Shown: positions 27,457 through 36,377, counted from the first letter of the stretch. The stretch is DNA of 40,859 nucleotides from Clostridiales bacterium (GCA_020860365.1 JAJBUL010000277.1:1-40859), one strand, 5' to 3'. The notes: generated by a model not told the origin, from the letters alone. A program made the numbers and translations.

Positions 27457-28770
27457 CTACTCGCGGATCCATCTCAGATATTCCTGAATCGTTTTCTCAT
27501 ACCCATTCTCAGACGGCTCGTAAAACTTCCGGTCTTTGAGAGAATCCGGCAGGTACTGCTGCCTTGAAAAATGCTTCGGGCAGTCGTGTGCGTACTCATA
27601 TCCGATTCCGTGTCCGAGCTTCGCCGCACCCTTGTAATGCGAATCCTGCAAATGCGGCGGGACAGCCGCTGGCGTCTGTTTTACCGCCTCCATCGCGTCA
27701 TAGATCGCGTTCGTAGTGGAATTGCTCTTCGGCGCGCAGGCAATATAAATCGCAGCCTGTGCCAGAATCAGCTGCGCCTCCGGCATCCCGACCCGCTCCA
27801 CCGCCTGAGAGGCGGCAACAGCCACCTGCAAAGCCTGTGGATCGGCGTTTCCGACGTCTTCCGACGCACAGATCATGATCCGCCGCGCGATGAATGTCAC
27901 ACTCTCCCCCGCGTAAAGCATCCGCGCCAGGTAATAAACCGCCGCGTCCGGATCAGAGCCGCGCATACTTTTGATAAAAGCAGAGATGACATCATAATGC
28001 GCATCCCCATCCTTGTCATAGCGAACCACCCGTTTTTGAATGCACTCCGAAGCGACCTCCAGCGTGATATGGATTTTCCCGTCCGCGCCGGGCGATGTCG
28101 TGAGAACGCCCAGCTCCACCGCATTGAGCGCCCGCCGGGCGTCCCCATCCGCGATATCCGCCAGGAATTCCTCCGCGTCTGCGTCAATCTCGGCATTGTA
28201 CGCCCCCATGCCGCGCTCTTCATCATAGACCGCGCGGTGAATCAGGGCGCGGATATCCTCTTTTTCCAACGGCTTCAGTTCAAAAATCACCGAACGGGAA
28301 AGGAGCGCGCCATTGACCTCAAAATAAGGATTCTCCGTCGTCGCGCCGATCAGAATCAGCGTCCCATCCTCTACAAACGGAAGCAGATAATCCTGCTGCC
28401 CCTTGTTAAACCGATGAATCTCATCCACAAAGAGAATCGTCCGTTTCCCGTACATGCCAAGGTAATCCTTCGCCTTCTTCACGACCTCTTCCATGTCCTT
28501 TTTCCCGGCCACGGTCGCATTAATTTGCGTAAATTCCGCCTGCGTCGTATTGGCAATCACCTTCGCAATCGTCGTCTTGCCTGTTCCCGGCGGCCCATAA
28601 AGAATCAGGGAACTCAGCTTGTCCGCCTGTATCGCGCGGTACAGCATCTTGTCCTTCCCTATAATATGCTGCTGTCCGACGATCTCGTCCAGCGTCCGCG
28701 GACGAATCCGCGACGCCAGCGGAGCGTCCTCCTGCATTGTTTTTGTTCTTGCATATTCAAATAAATCCAT
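27457..28770 (-). CDS. rarA: Replication-associated recombination protein A (RarA/MgsA)
   Basis: A 437-residue AAA+ ATPase of the RarA/MgsA/WRNIP1 family, which acts at stalled replication forks. The N-terminus PLASRIRPRTLDEIVGQQHI is diagnostic. Walker A is GPPGTGKT (59-66) and Walker B is ILFVDEIHRFNKGQQD; the sensor motif GATTENP and arginine-finger region (NGALLSR) follow. The C-terminal half carries the family tetramerisation domain (DPDAAVYYLARML, CASEDVGNADP, PPHLQDSHYKGAAKLGHGIGYEYAHD). The length is normal. It is convergent with the exporter gene. No clear promoter was found in the gap at 28771-28948. Confidence 0.96.
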   Translation of the reverse strand: MDLFEYARTKTMQEDAPLASRIRPRTLDEIVGQQHIIGKDKMLYRAIQADKLSSLILYGPPGTGKTTIAKVIANTTQAEFTQINATVAGKKDMEEVVKKAKDYLGMYGKRTILFVDEIHRFNKGQQDYLLPFVEDGTLILIGATTENPYFEVNGALLSRSVIFELKPLEKEDIRALIHRAVYDEERGMGAYNAEIDADAEEFLADIADGDARRALNAVELGVLTTSPGADGKIHITLEVASECIQKRVVRYDKDGDAHYDVISAFIKSMRGSDPDAAVYYLARMLYAGESVTFIARRIMICASEDVGNADPQALQVAVAASQAVERVGMPEAQLILAQAAIYIACAPKSNSTTNAIYDAMEAVKQTPAAVPPHLQDSHYKGAAKLGHGIGYEYAHDCPKHFSRQQYLPDSLKDRKFYEPSENGYEKTIQEYLRWIRE

Positions 28771-28948
28771 TACTTTCTTCTTTCCACCTCAATTCAGTCT
28801 CTATTCCCATGAAAGCTTCAGCTTCCGGCCATTCGTCGCACAATCCGAGAGATACAGGTTAATCAGTGTCTGATAGGGGATACCGGATGTTTCTGACTGT
28901 CCTTTAAAATATTTTGCTTTTACTTATGTTTTTCTTTTCTTTGCTATT

Positions 28949-30073
28949 TTACATATCCTTTTCTGTACTCTCCCGCAAAATCATCCGCACGGGCAGCTTT
29001 CTAGTGCATACTTTTGGTTCATTCTCAGAATAAACGATCCCCGGAGCCGCAACCTTGGACGTACCCTGAACTGAATTCTGTGTCGAACCCTGAGGTAAAT
29101 TCTGAGTCGAGTGCACTTCCACAGGAGCATTTTTCAATGTATCTGTATCCATCAGTATTCCCAGACATTCCTCCGCCATTTTTTCCATCGGCAGGGATAT
29201 CACGGACAGTGATGGGACGGAAAAGGCGGCTTCTTCCGGCTCTCCGTTCCCGATAGCCAGCACCTTTACCGTCTCCGGGCAGGCAATCTTCCTTTCGTGA
29301 AGCCCCCGCAGGACGCCGAGCGCCAGGGCATCCGAACTGCAGAAAAAGCCATCTGGAATTTCCTGACGCTCCAAGTGCATAATCATAGAATAGCCTTCCC
29401 GCCTGCAGCTTTCACAAAAGAGCGGCGAAAGCACCTTCAGGCCAAGCTCCCTGGCCTTTTTCTCGAAGGCAGCGTTTCTGTCCCCGGCACCCGGAAATGA
29501 AATTGCTGAGGCAATCATGCATACCGTCCGGCAGCCGCTGTCACATAAAGCCTCCGCCGCCAGATGACCGATTTCTTCATTGTCCATCTGTACCGTGTTA
29601 TACTTCTCACTTTTCCGATTATAAAGAACCACCGGAACCGGCAGAACCGCCTGATTCAAAAACGTCAGATCCTCCTCGGAGGCATTGCAGATGATCGCTC
29701 CATGGCAGCCGCTCTGGGAAAAAAGCAGGTTCTCCTGATTTAATTTTCCGGCAGCGTATGGGATAATCGAAAGATTGATTTTCGTCTCCAGTCCTTCCAT
29801 TTTCCTTCGGAGTCCCTTTAAAAACCGCACCATCATCGGAGTCCGGAAATCATTCGCCCAGAAAAGAGCGATCTGCAGACTCTCCTGCCCCTCTCCGCTG
29901 CGGAGCTGCCTGGCCGCCATACTGGGCCGGTAATTCAGCTCCCTCGCCGCCTCCAGTATGATATGCTGTGTCTTTTCGGGAATTTTCCGCTCTTTTGCAC
30001 GGTTTCTGAGCACAATGGATACCGTACTCTGTGAAAAGCCGGTTTTCTCCGCAATCTCCTTTATTGTAGCCAT
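28949..30073 (-). CDS. LacI-family transcriptional regulator
   Basis: A 374-residue repressor. The N-terminal LacI helix-turn-helix and hinge are complete (IKEIAEKTGFSQSTVSIVLRN ... LNYRPSMAARQLR, about 3-60), followed by a periplasmic-binding-protein-like effector domain to about residue 310. A Gln/Ser-rich insert (HSTQNLPQGSTQNSVQG) precedes the final KLPVRMILREST strand, which is usual for the family, so the insert is an extra loop. AGAGG precedes the ATG. It is divergent from the AEC transporter gene, and two matching palindromes lie in the gap, one over its own -35. Autorepression and control of the transporter are therefore likely. The effector is unknown, perhaps the transported organic acid. 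Confidence 0.93.
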   Translation of the reverse strand: MATIKEIAEKTGFSQSTVSIVLRNRAKERKIPEKTQHIILEAARELNYRPSMAARQLRSGEGQESLQIALFWANDFRTPMMVRFLKGLRRKMEGLETKINLSIIPYAAGKLNQENLLFSQSGCHGAIICNASEEDLTFLNQAVLPVPVVLYNRKSEKYNTVQMDNEEIGHLAAEALCDSGCRTVCMIASAISFPGAGDRNAAFEKKARELGLKVLSPLFCESCRREGYSMIMHLERQEIPDGFFCSSDALALGVLRGLHERKIACPETVKVLAIGNGEPEEAAFSVPSLSVISLPMEKMAEECLGILMDTDTLKNAPVEVHSTQNLPQGSTQNSVQGTSKVAAPGIVYSENEPKVCTRKLPVRMILRESTEKDM

Positions 30074-30152
30074 TCAATACCTCTCAAACTATCAAATCAT
30101 GTTATTTCACATTTGCACCTCGCGCAAGACGCAGCTTTTATACACAGTTTTC

Positions 30153-30181
30153 ATTTTAACACAGAAAGAAAAATAGTACAA
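30153..30181 (-). promoter_or_regulatory. Promoter of the lacI-type gene
   Basis: On the minus strand TTGTAC (30176-30181) and TAAAAT (30153-30158) are separated by 17 bases. The -35 is embedded in the left operator, so binding there would block transcription of the regulator. Confidence 0.7.
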
Positions 30182-30190
30182 CGTTATACT
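30175..30190. promoter_or_regulatory. LacI-type operator, left copy
   Basis: AGTACAACGTTATACT is a 16-bp palindrome with one mismatch, centred on the CG typical of LacI-family operators. It shares its core with the perfect right copy; the centres are 65 bp apart. Confidence 0.75.
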
Positions 30191-30197
30191 TTCCCTA

Positions 30198-30226
30198 TTG
30201 ACAAATTTTTCCTTCGGTATTAAAAT
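30198..30226 (+). promoter_or_regulatory. Promoter of the AEC transporter gene
   Basis: A consensus TTGACA and TAAAAT separated by 17 bases. It lies between the two operators; the right operator covers the start of the transcript. Confidence 0.85.
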
Positions 30227-30238
30227 ACAGACGCTGAT

Positions 30239-30256
30239 AAGTACAACGTTGTACTT
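30239..30256. promoter_or_regulatory. LacI-type operator, right copy
   Basis: AAGTACAACGTTGTACTT is a perfect 18-bp palindrome starting 12 bases after the -10 of the transporter promoter, a classic repressing position. Confidence 0.85.
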
Positions 30257-30302
30257 AATAATTTTGCACGGATTCTAAACGAAACTTAAGGAGGAACCTT
30301 CC

Positions 30303-31220
30303 ATGTCTATGTCGTTCACGGTCATGCAGCAGACTCTTGTCATGTTTCTGCTGATGGCAGCCGGATACCTGCTGTATCGCGGCGGAAAAATTACCATTGA
30401 GGGCAGTAAAAGTATTTCTTCGACCCTTCTGTATCTGGTCATCCCCTGCGTAATTGTCAATACCTTCCTGACGGAAGCGACGCAGGAAAAGATAACCATC
30501 CTGCTGCTTTCCGCGGCGGTCAGTGCACTGATCATTCTGCTGGCAGCCATTCCCTCCAGAGTGTTGTTTCCCAATCACCCTATAGACGACTTCGCCGCTG
30601 CCTTTTCCAATGCCGGATTTATCGGCATTCCCCTGGTGCAGTCGGTTCTCGGCAGTGATTCCGTATTTTATATTTCGACCTTTATCGTGCTAATTAACCT
30701 GTTTCAATGGATCTACGGTGCTCCGATGATGCGTGGCGCAAAAATGGAATTTCAGCCGCGGAAGCTGTTAATCAATCCAATTGTGATCAGCATGATTATC
30801 GGTCTGGTGTTATTCTTTTCCCAGATTCCGATCCCCGGGGTGATCTGCACCTGTCTGGATAGTATCCAGAATCTGAATGCTCCTCTTGCCATGCTCGTCC
30901 TGGGAGTCTATCTGGCACAGACCGATTTCCGCTCTGTCTTTATGACCGGACGGCTTTATAAAATGGCATCCGTCCGGCTGCTGCTCATTCCTGCTGCGAC
31001 ACTGCTTGTGCTCTCCCTGCTCCCGGAAAAATGGAACAGCCTGCGCATGGCGCTCCTGATCGCTGCCAGCGCTCCCTCCGGGGCAAACGTAGCCGTCTAT
31101 GCCCAGGTAAATGGAGGCGACTACGCCTACGCTGTAAAATGTGTGGCATTGACCACCCTGCTGTCCATTATCACATTACCTCTGGTCATCGGCGCCGCGT
31201 CCATGATTTGGGGGATGTAA
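30303..31220 (+). CDS. AEC-family transporter (auxin efflux carrier-like)
   Basis: A 305-residue membrane protein with about ten hydrophobic segments split into two halves. Family features include an N-terminal FLLMAAGYLLYRGGKIT, the AFSNAGFIGIPLVQSVLG motif in the first half, and ASAPSGANVAVYAQ in the second. Characterised bacterial members move malate and other organic anions; the substrate here is unknown. AAGGAGG precedes the ATG. It is divergently paired with the LacI-type regulator and probably repressed by it in the absence of its substrate. Confidence 0.92.
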   Translation: MSMSFTVMQQTLVMFLLMAAGYLLYRGGKITIEGSKSISSTLLYLVIPCVIVNTFLTEATQEKITILLLSAAVSALIILLAAIPSRVLFPNHPIDDFAAAFSNAGFIGIPLVQSVLGSDSVFYISTFIVLINLFQWIYGAPMMRGAKMEFQPRKLLINPIVISMIIGLVLFFSQIPIPGVICTCLDSIQNLNAPLAMLVLGVYLAQTDFRSVFMTGRLYKMASVRLLLIPAATLLVLSLLPEKWNSLRMALLIAASAPSGANVAVYAQVNGGDYAYAVKCVALTTLLSIITLPLVIGAASMIWGM

Positions 31221-31417
31221 AATATGCCAGGAAAGAACATACACAGGCTATACCTTACAAAGGTATCGATCTGCCGACCGTTTATTGATGACGTGTTGCT
31301 GGATTGATTCTTTAAGGCTCCGACTGCCCGATATCTTGCCTGTGAAAATATAGAACGCAAAGGTCACCCGTCGTCCGCGGACCGACATTTCGTATAATTA
31401 TCAAAATCATTATGAAT

Positions 31418-31490
31418 CGAGCAGGGAGATTTTCTCCCTACTCGCCGTGCGAGGCGCGTTCGGCGTAAGCCGAAAAATTCTTTACGCGCC
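31418..31490 (+). promoter_or_regulatory. Structured leader upstream of the CocE-like gene
   Basis: Two nested structures sit in the 299-bp gap before the CocE-like gene. The first is CGAG..GGGAGA-TTT-TCTCCC..CTCG (31418-31444). The second is an outer stem GGCGCGT/ACGCGCC (31453-31459 with 31484-31490) enclosing TTCGGC-GTAA-GCCGAA (31459-31474). They are followed by the RBS. A possible -10 (TATAAT) is at 31393-31398 with no good -35. This may be a dispersed repeat, a former intergenic terminator or a regulatory leader. Confidence 0.45.
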
Positions 31491-31519
31491 CCTGCGCATT
31501 AAAAAAGGAGGCTTTTATC

Positions 31520-33277
31520 ATGATTCCAGAAGAAGTATTAGCAAAACTGAAGGTCTTTTGGCAGAGTTCTTTCCAGAAAAGCACAATCCCCTGTGTAACG
31601 GATGCTTTTACCCGTGAAGAAATCATGCTTCCCTCTCAGGACGGAACGCTGCTCCATACCGTCATCACCCGGCCTGTCTTCAAGCATAATGAGAAGCTGC
31701 TTCCAGATGGCAGTTCTTCGCAAAACGAATCTACATGGACGAATCACCCCGGCACAGAATGCTGTGAAATGGCACAAGTTGCACTACCAACCATCGTCCA
31801 GCGCAGCTGCTACCCGGAGCAGCTGCCCCTTTATGAGATCTGCGGTGAGGAGCTCGCAAAAAGAGGCTTTATCCATGTAATGCAGTATTGCCGCGGTACA
31901 GGGAAAAGCCAGGGCGAATGGCAGCCCAACATCAACGAGCGCGAAGACGGTCTGAGCCTGTTAAATTGGTTGAATGATCAACCATGGGTGGAGTCTATGG
32001 TCTGGTGGGGTACCAGCTACCTGGCACTGACCGGATGGGTGCTGGCCGACGCGGTTCCTTCCAAAATGAAGGGAATGGTGCTGAATGTCTATGGGACGGA
32101 CCGTTATTCTTCTGCTTACGAAAAAGGAATGTTTCGTCATGATATCCTGACCGGATGGGCCATGCAGAATGCAGGGCGTTCGGTCGACGCGGATTATCTG
32201 GACAGCTGCCGCTATCGGCCGCAGATCGAAGTGGACAAAGCCCTGTGGGACGGAAAGCTTCCCTGGTACCGGGACTGGATTTCCAATGAAAAACTCTCCG
32301 ACGATTACTGGCAAAGCGGCTTCTGGAAAATGCTCCGCGAGATCCCTGCACGGACGACTGTGCCGGTCTATGTCATCGACGCCTGGTACGATCACCACTT
32401 CAGCTCCGCCATCCACGGCTGGGAAAACCTGAACCCGGAAACAAAAGCGCACAGCTGGCTCACCATCGGCTGCTGGAATCACTTTGGAAACAATGTTCTC
32501 CCCTGGTGCCGGCCGGAGCATTTAAACAATAATTAAGTCGCACTCATGATCGATTTTACAATAAGTGTTCTTCTGGAAATTAAGGTTCCGGCAAAGCAGA
32601 TCCGCTACTATCAGATCGGGAGCGACAGCTGGAAGGAAGCAGAAGCCTTTCCGCCGAAAAAGGAGACTGTCCGATCCTTATACCTCACCGGAGCGATGGA
32701 ACTGGCAGACGCTCCTGATGAGGGCGCTGACAAGGATAAAGCAGTATCGTTCATTTTTGATCCGGAACACCCGGTACCGAGCTGCGGCGGAGAAGCTCTG
32801 CTGACGAGCATGAATCTGGCGGGAAGCCTCCCGCAGCCGGAGCCCGGCTGGCGTGACGATGTGCTCACCTTTCTTGGTCCGGTCCTTGAAGAGCCTCTAA
32901 CCATTTTCGGAAAAATCCAGGTAAAGCTCGCTGTCAGGACAGACGCAGAGGATACCGCCTTTACCGCCCGCCTCAGCCAGGTACTCCCGGACGGAAAAGC
33001 TTATCATATGCGCTCCTCCATCACGCGTATTCTGGCGGATCAGACCGATTATCAGCCCGGCGCGAAAACTACCGTCCGGATTACCATGTGGGACATCAGC
33101 TGGCAGGTTCCCGCGGGCTGCCGCCTGCGTCTGGACATTTCCAGCTCCGATTTTCCGCAGTACGCCGTTCACTCCAACTATGCCGGGCCATGGGCTGCTC
33201 AGAAAAAGGTACGCAAAGCAAACCAGACCATTTTCTGCGGGGAGGATTCTGTGCTCGAGCTGCCGCTGATGGTGTGA
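31520..33277 (+). pseudogene. CocE/NonD-family hydrolase interrupted by an in-frame TAA
   Basis: A single continuous frame of 585 residues broken by TAA at 32534-32536 (codon 339). The first part is the alpha/beta-hydrolase domain with the probable catalytic triad: Ser166 in WGTSYLA, Asp291 in AWYDHHF and His321 in CWNHFG. The second part is the C-terminal jelly-roll domain of X-Pro dipeptidyl-peptidase/CocE proteins (MIDFTISVLLEIK ... RLRLDISSSDFPQYAVHSN). Normal members carry both in one chain. GGAGG precedes the first ATG; the ATG at 32546 that could start the second part has no RBS. Related enzymes are serine esterases or aminopeptidases acting on acyl or prolyl substrates; the true substrate is unknown. 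Confidence 0.85.
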
Positions 33278-33449
33278 AATTCAGTCTGGCACTGGCCGAA
33301 CCGATGCGCGGATCCGGATGGGGCTGCATCCGCACTGCCTCAAAACCAGGCTTCTCTTCCACGGGCTGTATTCCGCATAAGTCGCTGAACATCCACCCTG
33401 TCACCGAACCAAATGCGTAGTGGTTCAGGCTGACGTCACCCGTCAGTCT
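33276..33449 (-). pseudogene. GH78 alpha-L-rhamnosidase fragment
   Basis: On the minus strand about 58 residues match the C-terminal region of bacterial GH78 rhamnosidases: GDVSLNHYAFGSVTGWMFSD, then CGIQPVEEKPGFEAVRMQP and HPDPRIGSASARL. It has no start, is cut at the 3' side exactly where the CocE-like gene ends, and is cut at the 5' side where a permease fragment begins. It is a remnant of a lost rhamnosidase gene. Confidence 0.75.
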
Positions 33450-33459
33450 GCCATTCCGA

Positions 33460-33652
33460 CAGAATCGCCACCACTGCAATCGCCATACACACCGTCTACC
33501 TCGGCCGCCTCAATCAGATCCTTGGGGATATTGTTATCAAAATAATTTTTTACCAGAATGACCGTAAATCCATTCATCAAAAGGTTCAGTAGAATCAACC
33601 CCCAGATCCTTAAGCCACGTGTCCGCACCCCGGTCTGTCTCTGTGTGTACAT
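33460..33652 (-). pseudogene. Sugar ABC permease fragment (LplC-like) with internal deletion
   Basis: Minus-strand remnant of an LplC-type permease. IWGLILLNLLMNGFTVILVK and NYFDNNIPKDLIEAAEVDG represent the middle of the protein up to the EAA loop. The frame then changes at about 33487-33491 and MAIAVVAIL follows, which matches the segment near the C-terminus of the intact permease at 61-945 (MAIAVVGILP). About 70-80 residues between the two parts are therefore missing. It joins the GH78 fragment directly. Together these fragments fill the gap at 33278-33657. Confidence 0.72.
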
Positions 33653-33657
33653 CCAGA

Positions 33658-34491
33658 TTACTCCATTAGCTTCATCAGCACCCGGGCATACATCTCATGT
33701 CCTGTCTTTGATGGATGATTCATTCCGTTTGCCAGAAGCGCCTCCACCGGATATCCAGCCGTCTCATATATTTCCCAGACTGCATACGTATCAGCAAGGC
33801 ATACCTCCTCCAAAACAGCGAGTTCTCTGATGACCTGTATGCGATCCTGTAAAGTACATGCTGTATCCAATTCAAATGGAGAAATCGCCATATTCGGTGT
33901 CATAAGTACAATGTCTGCTTTCGTATCGTTTTTCACCGTGTTAACAACTTCACGCAAAAGTTTTTTATATGTCTCTGTATCGCCGCATTCTTTTCCCCAG
34001 TTCAAAGAACCGTTGATCAATACCAGATCTGGCTGATACCGTATAACATCCCGGTAGAGACGTTTTTGCATGCCATACATCGTATCGCCGGCAATACCGG
34101 AATTGATGGTACTCACAGAGGTCTGCTCATATTTATCAATCAGATGACTGCGAAAACGTTCAAGATAGCATTCACGTGCATCTGTAATCTCAATCACATC
34201 GTGCTCACAGATTTCCCCTCTGTCCACCTTGATAAATAACTTTTGGGGATCATCCGCATATTCGAAGTGTCCTGCTGTAACACTGTCGCCAAGTGCGACA
34301 ATGATCGGATTTTTTCGTTCCATTCCGTCTGCTGCCGGTCCATAAGGTCCAAAAACAGAAAGTGCTCCACGATTTTCCCGCATCACCTTTTTAAAATGCT
34401 CCGGACGTTTTGAACTGACCACATCAGCTGCATCCGTAATTTCAAGTGCTTTTTTTGCATATTTTTCTGGTGTTTCAAAATTTGTTTTCAT
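33658..34491 (-). CDS. SGNH/GDSL-family hydrolase
   Basis: A 277-residue SGNH-fold esterase. The nucleophile is Ser70 in VALGDSVTAG (block I). Block II-III features follow (SGIAGDTMYGMQ; LVLINGSLNWG), and the C-terminal block V is NGMNHPSKTGHEMYA with His259 as the catalytic base. There is no signal peptide, so a cytoplasmic carbohydrate esterase (deacetylase) acting on imported sugars is likely. GGGGG precedes the ATG by 9 bases. It lies 81 bases downstream of, and in the same direction as, the acetylesterase-like gene, suggesting an operon for acetylated oligosaccharides. Confidence 0.88.
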   Translation of the reverse strand: MKTNFETPEKYAKKALEITDAADVVSSKRPEHFKKVMRENRGALSVFGPYGPAADGMERKNPIIVALGDSVTAGHFEYADDPQKLFIKVDRGEICEHDVIEITDARECYLERFRSHLIDKYEQTSVSTINSGIAGDTMYGMQKRLYRDVIRYQPDLVLINGSLNWGKECGDTETYKKLLREVVNTVKNDTKADIVLMTPNMAISPFELDTACTLQDRIQVIRELAVLEEVCLADTYAVWEIYETAGYPVEALLANGMNHPSKTGHEMYARVLMKLME

Positions 34492-34572
34492 TGATGTAAT
34501 CCCCCGTATTTTATTGTATATTACTTAACTTTTATATTCTTTCTCAGATTCCATAGCATTTAGCATATTTGC

Positions 34573-36186
34573 TCAACACACAAATTCAAACGGCACAGCG
34601 GGTATCCCTGCCTGATTGTACACGTTCACCAGAAACCATGGTGTCTGAGCAAATTTTATCTGTATCTCTGCTTTCTCTGCAGTGTCAGCTAAATATGCTG
34701 CATCTTTTTTACTGACAGCATCTTCCTGTGTTGAAAAAGAGCAGGAAGACCTTTCCATTTTGGTAAGTGTCAGAATCAGCTTGTCACCTTCGGCTCGAAA
34801 TGTGTATGGCAGCTCTTTCTCAGAAGTATACAGCTTCAAAGCATCTATAAAATCTCCTTTAATCTGCATCCCGCTCCCGGCATTGCGGAAAATAATGGTA
34901 ATTTCATTTCCACTTCTTTTTGCGGAAACAGCACGAGGAGCATCACATAAAAACATCTCTGAAGAGTCTTTTCTGTACACATGTCCTCTCGCGAGCAGAG
35001 CCAGACGTTCCCCTACTGCCTTTTTATTTTTCGGATGGATATCCTTTTCCTCACCTATATCCGAAATAGAGCAGAGATAAACATCATTCACCGTCTCCGC
35101 GACCTGCTCCTGGCAGCTGCGAATGACCGGATAGTGATTACTTTGTGTATCCAAAAGCCATGTATCAAATCCGGGCAGCTGAACGATTAGAAATGGAAGC
35201 TTTGTTTCATTCCAGAGTGCTCTCCAGTCGCCTATTAAGCCAGTCAGCATATCTTTATATAAATAATTTTTCCCCGGAACGTCATCACTCTCCCCTTGCT
35301 GCCACAAAAGGGGCCCCCGAGGCGCGGAGGGGGCAAGTGGTTTGAGGATGTGGTCATGAAGGCTGGCGGGAGGTGCGGTCGGCTGCAGCTGGGATACATA
35401 ATCCTCAATCCCAGCTGGCATCTGAGAAAAAAATTGCATAATCTCTTTTTGTGATGGAGTCCGGGGCATTACGAATTCTGAAAATGGATCTGCAAACAAA
35501 TTTCCCCGATCATTCATCGGATTATGATGCTGTTTTTCCCAATAAGCGTCCTGATCCATTGATGAAAGACGTTTTTCATAGTCCAGAATCCACGGCAATC
35601 CGCATTTTTTCACCGTCTCCGGATTCATCCAGGCAGAAGCAGTCGTTCCTCCCCAGTTGCAGCCGATGATCCCGACAGGAACATCAAGCTCCTCACAGAC
35701 AGCCTTTTCAAAATAATAACCAACCGCGCTGAAATACTCCAGATCTTTCCTGGAAGCATAACGCCAGATATTCTGCCGACTGTAATCGAATTCCTCCAAC
35801 TGTCCATTATAACAGACCTCTGGAACGTTAAAAAACCGAATACGTTTGTTCGGACAATCATTCAGAGCTTCTTTCAAATGCTTTTCATAACGCATATGAA
35901 ATTCCATATTGGACTGTCCGCCTGCAAGCCATACCTCTCCTATCGCGACTTACGGATAGCTAATCGTCTCACCTTCCGCACAAGTCAGCGTCTGGTCAGC
36001 TTCGCAAGCAGATCGGGCCGGCCGCGTCAGATACCGGGTACCTTTCTCATCTGCTATTGTTTTGGCATTCTGTCCCTGGATTTCTACAGAAACAACTGCT
36101 CCCGGAGTATGTGTTCCCCAAACAGTGACTATTTTCTCTCTTTGAAGAATCATCCCGTCCTGGAATATTGCTGCTGGCTGTAACAT
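34573..36186 (-). pseudogene. Sialate-O-acetylesterase-like gene (SASA/DUF303) interrupted by an in-frame TAA
   Basis: A frame of 537 residues with a TAA at 35950-35952 (codon 79). Before it is the typical N-terminal domain (PAAIFQDGMILQREKIVTVWG). After it comes VAIGEVWLAGGQSNMEFHMR, whose GGQSNMEF motif carries the catalytic serine, then GPLLWQQGESDD and the Asp-x-x-His motif DIHPKNKKAVG. The frame is unbroken across the TAA (...ETISYP stop VAIGEV...). The ATG at 35907 that opens the second part would lose the catalytic serine, so a separate functional product is unlikely. A strong GGAGG precedes the true start. There is no signal peptide; a cytoplasmic sugar-acetyl esterase is inferred for the intact ancestor. 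Confidence 0.84.
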
Positions 36187-36207
36187 TATAACCCTCCTCT
36201 AGTGCCT

Positions 36208-36226
36208 GTTTACTTCATTCGTAAAC
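36208..36226. promoter_or_regulatory. Candidate TetR-type operator
   Basis: GTTTAC-N7-GTAAAC is a perfect inverted repeat in the leader of the acetylesterase-like gene, divergent from the TetR gene. A second inverted repeat, AATTTAT-N5-ATAAATT, lies at 36241-36259 in the A+T-rich stretch that probably holds the esterase promoter. Either could bind the neighbouring regulator. Confidence 0.5.
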
Positions 36227-36348
36227 TGCCTTTACAATATAATTTATTGTTTATAAATTGAATTAACACTATATTAACCTTAAAATTTAAAAATTCCAAG
36301 ACGTGATATCTGACAAATATTGCACTAATTATTTAGTTAAATTGCTAT

Positions 36349-36377
36349 TTGACTCTTTGGAATGACATCGGTAGAAT
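36349..36377 (+). promoter_or_regulatory. Promoter of the TetR-type gene
   Basis: TTGACT and TAGAAT are separated by 17 bases, giving a leader of about 90 bases before the ATG at 36472. Confidence 0.7.

Noticed and set aside
27571-28764. Long open frame (397 codons) on the plus strand opposite rarA
   Set aside because: It is antisense to a fully conserved rarA, has no recognisable domain or RBS, and reflects codon bias.
32546-33277. Independent gene for the jelly-roll part of the CocE-like hydrolase
   Set aside because: No RBS, same frame as the upstream part, and the family normally has both domains in one chain.
33096-33479. A 127-codon minus-strand gene
   Set aside because: Only its middle part resembles GH78; the rest is antisense to the CocE-like gene, so it is a remnant rather than a gene.
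11322-35952. Reassignment of TAA to a sense codon
   Set aside because: TAA ends many intact genes in the window at the expected position (for example those ending at 61, 1979 and 8648), so it works as a stop.
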